NCBI GenBank assembly: GCA_024752435.1 | Contig: CP103032.1 | Location: 434,001 to 498,000 of the forward strand | Reading direction: 5' to 3' | Source of the DNA: Allantophomopsis cytisporea | Lineage: Eukaryota > Ascomycota > Leotiomycetes > Phacidiales > Phacidiaceae | DNA length: 64,000 bases | Shown: piece after piece, positions 12,927 through 22,554 of the stretch | How the letters are laid out: each line of letters begins with the position of its first letter | Numbering within the stretch: position 1 is the first letter of the stretch | Program-made: the position numbers and the translations under genes | Notes under the pieces: generated by a model | Told to the model about the DNA's origin: nothing | The model's database searches: none | What the model saw: the letters and a program-made list of their open reading frames with translations, nothing else

Positions 12927-13548
12927 TCAGACACCCTCCTTCTCTCTCCCGGCGTCAGGTGAATCTGATGCATCATCCGCAACATCAGTGGTACTTGAAT
13001 CAGGACTATCCTTCCCTGGCTCATCCGCACTTGTTCCAGCAGACTCAGCTTTTGCGGCGTCCAATGCTTTGTATTTCCTCTTACTTTTCTTAACAGAGCT
13101 ACTCTTCCTCTTCACCTTTGCGGCCTCGAGGATAGCAGCTCTGCTCTCGGGACCCTTTTCGAGAATTTCAAGTCGATCGGCAAGTAATTGTCGCGCAATC
13201 TTTCGATTTTGTGGCCGAGATCGTGTCTCTTGAACTTTGACGACAATTCCCGTTGGTAGATGCTTCAGCTGGACGGCCGAGGAAGTTTTGTTCTGAGTTT
13301 AGGTCAGTGTCTAAGCCAGCATTCATTGGTTTTAATCATGCTAGACTCACGATCTTCTGTCCACCTGGTCCTGAGCCTTTCAAGAAGACTTCCGTAAATT
13401 CGGATTCATCACGAATCTTTGGACGTGGTGGCATCTGCTTCTTTTGCTGACAAGAAGAGACAGCAAAGGCACATCTACTTATAGCATTTAAGCCTGATGG
13501 CCGAGTCCATGATTTTGCCAGAGACAACATTGGCGAGAACGACATCAT
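12927..13548 (-). CDS. Mitochondrial GGQ-domain ribosome-rescue factor (Rso55/MTRFR-like)
   Basis: Exons 13548-13351 and 13292-12927 give 187 aa. The N terminus (SFSPMLSLAKSWTRPS and on) is basic and hydroxylated with no acids, fitting a mitochondrial presequence. The core has FLKGSGPGGQKI from exon 1 joined to NKTSSAVQLKHLPTG from exon 2, then VKVQETRSRPQNRKIA. This is the class-I release-factor catalytic domain with an intact GGQ that hydrolyses peptidyl-tRNA. Codon-recognition domains are absent, as in human C12orf65/MTRFR and yeast Rso55, which rescue stalled mitoribosomes. The tail is Lys-rich and then acidic. Two Met codons adjoin (13548 and 13545). The intron cuts directly behind GGQKI. 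It shares a 279-bp divergent promoter with the next gene. Confidence 0.9.
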
Positions 13549-13827
13549 CAAGGTGATGGTGAGGTTGAGGAAACTATGCAAGGTTACCTCCAGTAATGTC
13601 GGTCTTCCGTGTTGCTCGGAACATTCGCGCAACCGACGGAAACAAGCCGATGTCACTTCAGTAGTCGATCTACCCCGTATTACAGTCGGACGCAGATGGC
13701 AAATCAGCAATCAACTTCACAACATCAAAGACATCTGCTTGAACCAACACCCTCCCCGACTCTCACTCGCGCGCACACAATATCTTGACACGTCAAAGAA
13801 ATACAAAAGAGACGAGCACACGAGCCA
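13549..13827. promoter_or_regulatory. Divergent promoter region
   Basis: Only 279 bp separate the start codons of the mitochondrial rescue factor (-) and the serine palmitoyltransferase small subunit (+), so both promoters and leaders must lie here. I see no clear TATA box. Confidence 0.5.
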
Positions 13828-14283
13828 ATGGTCCGACAACCCTCAACCTACCACACGATGCAGTCTCATCAACATGAACAAATGTCCTTTATGGCCAAGG
13901 TATTCAGATGGCTTCAGAGAAAGAGATATCAATACGAGGTTACTTTCAGTCTATACATGTTGACGCCGACCGAGAAATTCATCTTCAGTAAGCTTCCCTC
14001 CCTTTACTACCATACCCAGCCTCCAAATGTGCCATCGTCGCAAATATATACCAACTGACAATACCCAGACTCATTTATCTTCCTCTTCTTTTCCATGATC
14101 CTCATTGCCGCCTCCCTCTATCTCCCACAACACATCAACTTCCTTACCTCGCGCGCTTGGTACTACTACCACGGGCACGACATTGCGATCACGAACTCTC
14201 ACGATTTAGTTAAGACATCAGAGGTGATTGGGCAAACGGTGGTGGAGACGGTTAAGGCAGCAGCTGGTAAACAGGAATTATAG
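13828..14283 (+). CDS. Small subunit of serine palmitoyltransferase (ssSPT-like)
   Basis: Exons 13828-13987 and 14069-14283 give 124 aa. The centre, RYQYEVTFSLYMLTPTEKFIF from exon 1 running into NSFIFLFFSMILIAASLYLP and QHI from exon 2, matches the animal ssSPTa/b pattern (YQY..TALYMLEPWE..FNS..., ending in PQH). These are small ER proteins that activate the Lcb1/Lcb2 enzyme making the first sphingolipid precursor from serine and palmitoyl-CoA. One transmembrane helix is clear at about residues 54-75. The N terminus has Met codons at residues 1, 11, 19 and 22, so the true start may be downstream of the one given. The extra 40-residue tail after PQHI is a fungal feature. Confidence 0.87.
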
Positions 14284-15950
14284 AACTAGTTGGAGATATG
14301 AATAATGGTCATGCAAGTTGAATTGTAGATGAGTGTACGCAAAGGAGTTTGGGACAGAGGTGGTACTAGTGGACACATAGTGGGATAAAACTAATACTTA
14401 ATGAATATGGCCATGTAGTCTAGAGGCATTGTTGCTAAGAGTTGACCAAGTGGTTCCTATAACTCATTACGTTTGCCTGACTGGAGGACATAATTTCACA
14501 CAAAAAGAATTGCTACAAAGTGCTCGACATTCCTCCACAATCTAAAATATATACATTCTCATTACCTAAATGCACACTTCGAGATCTTCCAAAATAACTG
14601 TCTTGTGTACCCATGTTTTAAAGCTGCTCCGGATACACTTTGTTGCTAACTTGTCATAACTGGAAACCCTGTTTCTTGCCTACATTACATTGCATTCATT
14701 TACTCGACCAAGCTAAACACTGCAATGCTCAACGAAACCGACAGAAGAAAGTCTTACAGACTTATCCAGTACATTTCAAGCAGCATCCGAGTAAATCGCG
14801 TTTCTCCAATATCGGGTTACCAAAGATCTTGTGTAAAGCAGTGGGCTTGCCACCGATGGCATTATTCATACAGATGATAAACGAATTCGCCAGTGACAGC
14901 TGTAGATTTACCACCATCCATGATCTTGATTTCTTTCCCCAACGAGACTCGGCCTGCAGTTCATGGGGCTAATAGTGACTCTTGAGATCCTTTTTCTGAA
15001 CGGCTAACTAATCTGCGCCAATAGAAGCCCCACGGAGCGTACACTGTGGTTCAGCTGCTAACAGCAAGTGCTGTGGAAGGTACAGCCAGGAGAACGGTCT
15101 TGAGAAGCATTCGATGATAGTCCAGAAGAAGAGTAACGAACTGGAAATTGAACTTAGTGTAACGTCCTCGATTATGCTTCTGAATAAGATCTTGTATGTC
15201 TTTTTTTGGAATTCCAATTTGATTGTTGAGAAGGTCAGCGCTGATAACAGAGTATGTGAACTTATATGACCATGGAATTGAATCCTTGCTGGACAGAGTA
15301 GCCACCTAACTATACAACGCAACAAACATGTGATTAACAAATGCCGACTAATGCTCTTGGTCGTTCAGACTGACGTCCTTGATTTTAGCTACCAGATGTG
15401 ATCGGAAATACACTTGCATCATATTGCTGCTCAACCCAAGTGAGTGTGAAGCAACCGGGATAGTCGCAGTCAGAGCAGGTAAATACAGACTGAAACTGTT
15501 GCTGAACCCTTGATTCTGTCCATGATTTCAGCTAGGCGGCATGGAGAGATGATCTTGCACATGTACTCATATATCTAGTCGTAATTTCTTCTTCTATCAC
15601 AGCTTGTGGCATATGGAAGAATTTCTAGGGAGCGAGTAGACTGAATGGCGCCAACGGGCCTCGAAGATAAGAAGTGAGGCCCTGAGATGGTGATATTGAA
15701 TGATGATAGAACAACAATACCGGCGGGTGGAAATATGCAACGCTCTGCATTTGGCGGGAGCCAGTGGCTCGAAAGGGTTCCAGAGAACACACTTCCTTCC
15801 ATTCGAGGTAACACCTTGAAACACATGTGGTTTTGACACCAGTTATCTTTCTGTGTGAACTCTAAGCAAGAAGCATGAGAGGTGCCAATGCTAGAAGGGG
15901 AAGCGTGAGGGTCAAAGCTCTTGCATCCTTATAATCATAGGAATATCAGC
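14284..15950. other. Gene-free stretch between the SPT subunit and Psf1
   Basis: No supportable gene. Short frames at about 14640-14972 (+), 15051-15340 (-) and 15575-15839 (-) lack recognised domains, clear starts or introns. The minus-strand frame around 15051-15302 has a somewhat protein-like composition and could be a small orphan or a relic. Confidence 0.4.
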
Positions 15951-16709
15951 TTAGCTGAGCTTCTGGAGATATCCTTGGGCGATAAGACGTTCTACATCAC
16001 CCTGTCGTACATAGAATTGCGAATTCTTTGTTAATGTGATAGCCCTGTCGAAGTCAGTACTGCCTGACCTTGTAAAGATGTACTGTTGACTTACCCATAC
16101 TCAGTTTGAATTTCTCCCACATCCTTAAGAACTCGAACATCAATGAACAGATCTCTAGGTGGCTTAAGGCTGCCAGTAAGATCGATGTCTGTCCACTGGC
16201 CCTTGTACGCGGCTAAGAGATCGTTATACTGCCTCGCATAATCCTCCTCTTCAGGACTGAGACTGCTGGAATTGCCCTGATCATTGCCAAGATCTGCAGC
16301 TGCATTCTGCCCATTGTTACTGTCCCTCTGGGCAGCCATCGTAGCTTGTTCAACCACGTCGCTACCATTCCAAACCATCTCTTCGATCTTGTCGGAACGC
16401 GTTCGGTGATATGCCAATAAACACCGCTTGTTACGTCGCATGCAGAGATGATTGACTAGGAGGGAACAGGTCACAGCAGGATCGGCTGAGGGATTGAATG
16501 AGCCATCGAGTCTTTGTTGAATATCTGAGACTTCCTTATCAAGATCGCGAACTTCTCGAGTCACTGAGCGGACCATCTCGGTTTGATATGGCGGCAGATG
16601 CGCCAGATTTTGCGTCCGCTTCGCATGTTGAACCTTCGAAAGTGTCAGTCAAAGAGTTCATATTTCAATTTGCGTTTCTCACGAGTTTGTTCCCCAGCTC
16701 TCCGTACAT
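15951..16709 (-). CDS. PSF1: GINS complex subunit Psf1
   Basis: Exons 16709-16683 (27 nt), 16633-16095 and 16044-15951 give 219 aa. The joined start MYGELGNKLVQHAKRT and the following LAHLPPYQTEMVRSVTREV are typical of Psf1, as are CSLLVNHLCMRRNKRCLLAY and the C-terminal B domain (PPRDLFIDVRVLKDVGEIQT joined to AITLTKNSQFYVRQGDVERL, ending at GYLQKLS). Psf1 with Sld5, Psf2 and Psf3 forms GINS, part of the CMG replicative helicase, in the nucleus. The B domain is the part that docks onto the helicase and is complete here. The first exon holds only nine codons and is easy to miss. Splice sites are GTGAGA, GTAAGT and CAG/AAG. Confidence 0.94.
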
Positions 16710-17260
16710 GATTGTGGTTATTTGAGTTGATTGAGTTGAATATTTCTCAGCCTCGCGACTGTCCAAGCCTTATATCGCGAGTCGCGTAAATGTTGTAGGA
16801 GGGGTGTTAGTATGAGGTACTTTATGGTCCGAGGTTAGAACGACGTCAGCATGTCATCGATGTTTCTCTTTCAGCAACATTAAGTTTATGGAATTGATGC
16901 CCTCTACTCCTGTGCGAAATTGTCCATTGGATATAAGACGTGACCTACCAAGCAAATAGGTGGCAGCTTTTCCATCTAAGTCTTTACTTCTGTCTAAACT
17001 CAAATATGCTAAATAACGAGCAGATATCAGAGGCAAGGTATGAGCTAAATCATAACGTCAAACCTTCATGGCTGTCAATCCGTATATTAAATTTTGATAC
17101 GGACCAAAATTTGCTGCTTTGGTAGATACAGGGTGATATATTATCAAGACTTTACTGTCTTGTATCTTAACATCGGATTTCAAGCTTATCGTTCTTCATA
17201 GTTTGTAAATTGTCTAATGAAGTATTCAGCTACATCTTAATTAACTTTAATCCATATTTC
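16710..17260. other. Psf1 promoter and Cdc123 3' region
   Basis: About 550 bp. The part next to Psf1 carries GCGAGTCGCG near 16777-16786 and a GACGTC at about 16832-16837, both plausible promoter elements. The AT-rich half toward 17260 is probably the 3'UTR of Cdc123. No gene seen. Confidence 0.45.
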
Positions 17261-18500
17261 TTATTCATCTTCATCGTCACTACTATCTACTTGTAGCGTG
17301 CCTTGCCTCTCCATAGCTTCCATCATCTCCTTCCACTGCCCTGCAAATTCCCTCATTGCTTCTTCACCTCCGAGTCCAGCATCAACCACCTCCTTCGGCA
17401 GTTTGTAAGCACTATACTGATTGCCACCCCCCATACTTTGTGCCTCCGGATCATCCTTCTTCACCATCCTGAATTCTGGCACAAATTCACTCTCATCTCC
17501 ATTATCAGTACTAGCATCTGTATCATCATCGCTACTCTGTGGCACCATTGTCGTACTTTCTGGATGACCAAGAAGTGGTTCCGGGAGCTTTAGTGTGAGA
17601 AGTTCCAACCAGGAGAAGAGGAGAGGGTCGGTAGTTGGACTGAATGGATTTATATCTACCAATCTGATAGAGGTGTGAGGCTCTGGTACATAGATATCGA
17701 ATGCGAAACTATCGTCTGGGAAACCTTCTTGTAGGTAATCCTCGAAAAAATCCTCGATAATCTCCTGAAGAGAATCCTTCATCGGGAAAAGGAAGTCGTA
17801 GTGATTTAGATCTCTCTGCGTGATACCGACGAGTGTGCGTTGCTTCACGAAACAACGGAATTCGAAAGCGGGGTTCATGGTTTGGTACTCGCGAAGGACG
17901 AGTGTATATGGGATTGTAGGTTGCGACTCAGACGGAGCGAGAGGTACGCAATCGTCAAAAGCATGCTCAAGATCGTGTGTTACAAAATTGCTGGATTTGA
18001 GAAGTAGATAGATATCGTTTGGAGTGCGGCATTCCATGCTGTTTGTCTTGAGCATTATCCATGCCGCATCTTTGGGCGCCGACCAATTTAGCTTGGGTGC
18101 AACAGATCCACCGAGAGCTACAATGGAATCTTTGATTTCTTGGTGCATATCAGCAAATTCAGTCGTTGGATCCGGCTGAGTTTCCTCATCATCCCAACCG
18201 TCATCTCCAGTCACAGTCTCCGAGCTGTCATCTTCGTCGGCTAGAACAATACTGTCGGCACGAAGATATTCGAGGAAGGCTGGTGTGATGGGAATAATTT
18301 TAGTGTTTAGACACACTTTTTTATATCTAAGAAATCATAAATATGGAACCAAAGTGATCAAGAAACTAAAAGACTTACCTTTGATACCATGATTCATAAG
18401 AACAGTTCAGGATATGCGATCTAGATATTGGAGGGAATGGAAGCTCTGTGAGGATTTCCGGTGTGGAGGCCGACTCTGTTTGAGGATCTAATCCAGGCAT
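17261..18500 (-). CDS. CDC123: Cdc123, eIF2-gamma assembly factor (D123 family)
   Basis: Exons 18500-18379 and 18326-17261 give 395 aa. The joined segment reads ISRSHILNCSYESWYQR then YKKVCLNTKIIPITPAFLEY. Family hallmarks follow: FRCFVKQRTLVGITQRDLN, the ATP-grasp-like FAFDIYVPEPHTSIRLVDINPF and PFSPTTDPLLFSWLEL. Cdc123 binds the gamma subunit of eIF2 and is needed to assemble the heterotrimer for translation initiation. The start ATG is at 18500 (MPGLDPQTES); upstream codons are open but contain only a TTG start. The acceptor giving ATATAAAAAAG is chosen over the AAAAAG 11 bases downstream because only the former keeps frame. An acidic linker and acidic C terminus (DSSDDEDE) are usual. Confidence 0.94.
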
Positions 18501-18798
18501 ATTGTTTGATAATGTTTTCACAAGCGAAGGTATATATTTCGTATATATCGAGTCACAAGACTCCTTAAGGAAGGCAGGGAGAGGCAAAGGAAGAGGATTA
18601 TTGATACAGATTTGAGCGATGACTCTTGAATCATATCGAAATATACTGCCGTACTAATCGTCGAACTCTAACTAAAACTGACTGACCGCCTTTGCCGATG
18701 ACCAACCTAGCTTAGCCTTCCATTTCCTCAGCCTTGTTCACCATTGTCCCGCATCTCCAGCAGTAACAGCGACCTACAACTTTTTGACACACCTCAAA
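18501..18798. promoter_or_regulatory. Divergent promoter region, Cdc123 / Cwc21
   Basis: The 298 bp between two head-to-head start codons must hold both promoters. I see no TATA box. Composition is mixed with a CT-rich segment near 18680-18745 on the plus strand. Confidence 0.5.
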
Positions 18799-19345
18799 AT
18801 GTCATCAAATGTCGGTCTTACAACCCCAAGAGGTAGTGGGACGTCCGGCTATGTTCAGCGCAATCTTGCACATATCCGGCCCCGCGACCAAGCAGCACCA
18901 TATTCGAAAGATCTCGATAGTTTAAAACACAGACAACGACAACCCGACAAGGATATCCTCGATCATGATCGAAAGCGCGACGTCGAAGTGAAGGTCTTCG
19001 AACTACGCGATCGTCTTGAAGATGAAGGGTGCGTAATTGTTTCTTCGTCAATAAACAAAACATGTACTAACGTACTCTAGGGTTGACGAGGAAGAAATTG
19101 AGACACAAACTGAAGCCTTGAGAAAGAAGTTGTTGGCAGAAAGTATGCGAGGAAACGCTGCACCTAAGAAGGGACTCAAAATGCATCAAGTTCACGAACT
19201 TGCTGCTGCAAAAATCAAGCAGGATGATCGATTCAGAAATGCATTAGGAATAAGCAAGAATTATGAAGAAGGTGGACACTGGAAGAAACAGGAGGAAAGA
19301 CTTCGAGAGAGCCTAGAAAAGGGTCCAGAGAGAGCCGACAAGTGA
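18799..19345 (+). CDS. CWC21: Pre-mRNA splicing factor Cwc21 (cwf21 domain)
   Basis: Exons 18799-19028 and 19081-19345 give 164 aa. The first residues, MSSNVGLTTPRGSGTSGYVQ then RNLAHIRPRD, are the strongly conserved N terminus of Cwc21/SRRM2, the part that sits near the Prp8 active site. The cwf21 domain itself (about residues 55-105: ILDHDRKRDVEVKVFELRDR, LEDEGVDEEEIETQ, ALRKKL) is a helical module binding Prp8 and Snu114. The protein is a component of the activated spliceosome, nuclear. The tail is charged and without RS repeats, so this is the short fungal form, not an SRRM2-length protein. Start ATG at 18799 fits the conserved MS.N.GL opening. It converges with the next gene, 188 bp apart. 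Confidence 0.93.
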
Positions 19346-19533
19346 CTTCCTCAGAGTCAGTCATAACTTGCGGGATGGTTTGGAGTTTGGGCATCATAAT
19401 GGCAGGCCAAAGGGATCACGGCGTTCTTGTGCGGTTTCATCAATATTTCGTTATTATTACAAAACTTCATGCCGAGAGTGTTTTGGGATGTTATTCAAGG
19501 GAAGTCTAGTATCTCGGAATGAGGTTGGCAGCA

Positions 19534-20390
19534 TTACAATTTGTGCCTCTTCTCACCACTTGCGATCCTCCTAAACTGCTCTTGCGGAATTCCAGAAGCG
19601 AAACGCTCCAGCCCCCCAAAGACCTCATGTACACCTTGCGCATCCAGTAACTCACGCTCAGGTCTCCGAATCAGCGCTTTGATCTTGGTCAAACTATCTG
19701 GTACGAGATGGTCGCCCAGCGTGTTGTCAATCTCTTTGAACACTGCTTCATGAAACTGCGTATCCTCGCCTTTCTTGAAATCGAAGATTTTGTTCACGAA
19801 GCCTGTCGCTAAAAGTTCTTCCGAAGTAATTCTCTTACTCATGATTAAGGCCTCATTGGCCTTACTGATCCCAAGACGTTGTACGAATGCTCTTGAAGCT
19901 CCTCCCTCTGCCACCAAGCCCAAGCTTGAGAAAGGTGTGAGTAGGAAGGCGTGTGGTACAGCGTATATGAAATCCGAGAAGGCAATCAGCGCTGCGGATA
20001 GTCCAATCGCAGGACCGTTCAGCGCAGTGATCAAAATCTTAGGGTGGCTGTAGAATGCTTGGGTGATATTGAGGTTGTTGGCCACGAAAGTCTTAAGCCA
20101 GTGTGCATATAAATCAGTCTCTGGGGGTTGATCCCTACTAATTCCAACATCGGCACCACTGTACATAATTAGTAAACGTCAAGCTCCAACTAGCTATGCA
20201 CATACGCGGAAAAATATCTTCCTTTGCCAGTCAAGACTGTGATGTAGACCTCGTCATGTGTTGCGATTTCTCTCATATACTGTGCCAGCTCGTAATATAG
20301 GGGCTGGCTCATAGCATTAAGCTTCTTGACATTGTCCAATGTAATTACAGCAATCTTGCCCCTGTACTGGACTGACACGGGCTTCGACAT
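19534..20390 (-). CDS. Peroxisomal Delta3,Delta2-enoyl-CoA isomerase (crotonase family)
   Basis: Exons 20390-20206 and 20158-19534 give 269 aa. Crotonase-fold motifs are clear: ITLDNVKKLNAMS near residue 17-29, the oxyanion-hole GKGRYFSAGADVG spanning the intron, and NGPAIGLSAALIAFSDFIYA. The segment PFSSLGLVAEGGASRAF has a single acidic residue (Glu) where Eci-type isomerases carry their catalytic Glu, so I favour isomerase over hydratase. The C terminus is RHKL; HKL fits the degenerate PTS1 signal, so the enzyme probably works in peroxisomal beta-oxidation of unsaturated fatty acids. Without a structure-based alignment, general enoyl-CoA hydratase activity cannot be excluded. It is head to head with Pet100 (416 bp apart). 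Confidence 0.9.
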
Positions 20391-20806
20391 TGTGTTGGTA
20401 AGAGTTGTCTAATCGAAGAGAATAAGCAATGATCGAATCGACTCAGAGATGTATAGGATTCAAGTTTATCTCAAGTTGAGTCTGAGGGAATCAAGATATT
20501 CAAAATACTTGGCGATAGCTACATTAATATATGGGGAATTATGGGGTGCAACCTTGTTCAGATTGTGGGGTAGACGTACCTACGTCTCGGATAGCTGATA
20601 TCAGCCTCGGCTTCCGAGCCACCATAAAGAGTCAGTCACTCAAGCGGAATCAACGGCGATTGATTAGTCATCCAAAGTTTGGAAACCGTGAAACTCAAAG
20701 TTCAAGACGTAGCGACATTATCGCCATCAGTTGTCAGCACTATCGAGAAGCTGAATTGCACAAATATCCGGAAAATACACCGACGAAACTCTTCACGATA
20801 TAAAAG
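20391..20806. promoter_or_regulatory. Divergent promoter region, enoyl-CoA isomerase / Pet100
   Basis: The 416-bp interval lies between two divergent start codons. No separate gene is seen; the open frames across it on the plus strand only run into the Pet100 exon in other frames. Confidence 0.45.
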
Positions 20807-21113
20807 ATGGGAGGTCCCAATTTGGAGGTTTTCAAGGTGCGGAATTGCTCCTCATTTTGTAATTGAGGCATGGCCTGATTTTGTGCAGTTTGGCATGTAT
20901 ATCATGTTCCCAATCGGCATCATGTACTACTATGGAACCAATCTCGACGGTCGCTTCTCGACTCCGGACTTCTGGCCAAAGCCTGAACAGACCAACAAGA
21001 TTCCATTCGAAAGGGATGAGATTAAGGGCGAACTCGAGCGTCTACGTGCGAAGAGAAGATATCTGAGAGAGAAGCGCATGGAGAGTCAGGATGGTTCGGG
21101 ATCGCAAGAATAA
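20807..21113 (+). CDS. PET100: Pet100, cytochrome c oxidase assembly factor
   Basis: Two exons, 20807-20836 (30 nt, MGGPNLEVFK) and 20889-21113, give 84 aa. The joined N terminus MGGPNLEVFKFGMYIMFPIG with the following MYYYGTNLD is the Pet100 signature: a short matrix end, one inner-membrane helix (about residues 10-27), then a charged intermembrane-space part (DFWPKPEQTNKIPFER) and a Lys/Arg/Glu helix. The protein is an inner-membrane chaperone for complex IV assembly. The first exon is only ten codons, so automated calling may miss it. The intron 20837-20888 is 52 nt with GTGCGG/CAG ends. The gene converges with TACO1, 196 bp apart. Confidence 0.93.
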
Positions 21114-21309
21114 TGGGGGGTTGATGCTTGGACGATCAATGGGCAGACAGGAAAGGCATATTGATTGGGCCTTGGAAAAAGAAATGCATGGTTGGCGAAT
21201 GGCATTGGGTGGCGTTCCGGTTATCTATTGTATGAATATAGTGTACATCTATCTTACAGTCTACTTCTCTCCAAATCAAGCAACTCCTGACACTTTTGTA
21301 CGCCAGTAT

Positions 21310-22321
21310 TCAAATGGCAAGCTTTTCCATCAAATCTGCCCATGGTCCGTCTTCTGCTTTGCCTTGTGCTATGTTGACATAAATGCCCTGAACACTTGGA
21401 TCCTGCTGAACCTGATCAACAAATTCTGTGAACGCTTGGAGCGCCGCTTGGGATTCGAAAGGCACAGTGGTATCCTCATTTGGATCCCAGATAATATCAG
21501 AGCTCTGGACCTTCAAGCCTTTGCTCTTCGCCAACGCAGCCGCAGCAGCTGTGGTGGACGCTGGCTCTGTCCAGACCACGATATTCCCATCCTCATCTGC
21601 CTCGACATCTTCAGCACCTGCTTCGATAGCATCGTCCAAGATGTCATCCACTCCCAAATTCCTTTCATCCTGTTCGAATTGAATTCGGCCTTTTTTCTGG
21701 AAGAGATAGCTTGTTGGAGTAACGTTGCCGCCATGGAACTTGATCACAACTCGAAGCTCCGATAGTGTTCGTTTTCGGTTATCCGTTTCCATTTCGATGA
21801 CTACAGCTATGGAGTTTGGCATCATAACCTCAAGAGTAATATATTCAAGAGCTGCGCCGCTTGAAGATTTTCCTTGTCCTCGTAGAACAGCTTTCTCTAT
21901 GGTCTCCTTTGGAAGACTAGCTATGGTATATAAGCTTCTGTGCAATTGAATACTTGACTGGCACGTAGAATACCCCATCAATTTACCCTACCTTTCTTTG
22001 CAATGGCGATGATTGCGGCTAACTTTGGGTTGAGATTTGGATCGCCGCCATACACTATAAGGGCCAATTGTCAATGAAATCCTCCGTTATTGTTGACCAA
22101 GTAGTCGTACATCTGGAACACATTGTAATTTCATGCGACAATTGTGATCTCTGGACGTTCTTCTTCGCATCCGCACTCCCTTTATCGTGTTTGATCTTCG
22201 ACCATCTATTGTGCCCGGAGCGCAAGGCTGAGGATGTCGAGAATTGAAGGCATCGCGAGCAGACGAACTCCGACCTTATGCTCGTTTTAAGAGGTCGAAA
22301 TATCTTTGTACCGATAATCAT
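21310..22321 (-). CDS. TACO1/YebC-family mitochondrial translational activator
   Basis: Exons 22321-22111, 22054-21992 and 21920-21310 give 294 aa. A basic presequence (MIIGTKIFRPLKTSIRS) is followed by the YebC signature SGHNRWSKIKHDKGSADAKK, then RSQLSHEITMCSR joined to LYGGDPNLNPKLAAIIAIAK and to ASLPKETIEKAVLRGQG. The rest (YITLEVMMPNS, VVIKFHGGNVTPTSYLF) matches domains 2 and 3. Human TACO1 is required for efficient COX1 translation, and yeast and bacterial relatives act on ribosomes at difficult sequences. I chose donor GTACGA (22110) over two nearby GTs because it alone gives the family sequence across the join. An in-frame ATG at 22456 exists upstream but the presequence supports 22321. 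Confidence 0.92.
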
Positions 22322-22554
22322 TTTCGAGATTCGTGTGTGAAAGTAACGTAGGATGTATGTAGCAGACCATTGTATCCTTGAGAAATGTTCTGTTGTTTTC
22401 TGATTGGTCGCTTGCATTGACAAGGCCACCATAATGTTCACGCCTCGCCAGCTCATGTTGATAGATACATATTGTCCTCCACTTCCCCTGAATGATTATT
22501 TCATATTCAGGACATTACCACTGTTTATAATTTAGAACTCGTCGAGAAGTGTCA
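22322..22554. promoter_or_regulatory. Divergent promoter region, TACO1 / Laa1
   Basis: Only 233 bp separate the TACO1 and Laa1 start codons, so both promoters and leaders lie here. No distinct element recognised. Confidence 0.5.

Noticed and set aside
15008..15340. Minus-strand frames near 15.1 kb
   Set aside because: No recognised family, no splice sites, and uncertain start. Could be a relic but unsupported.
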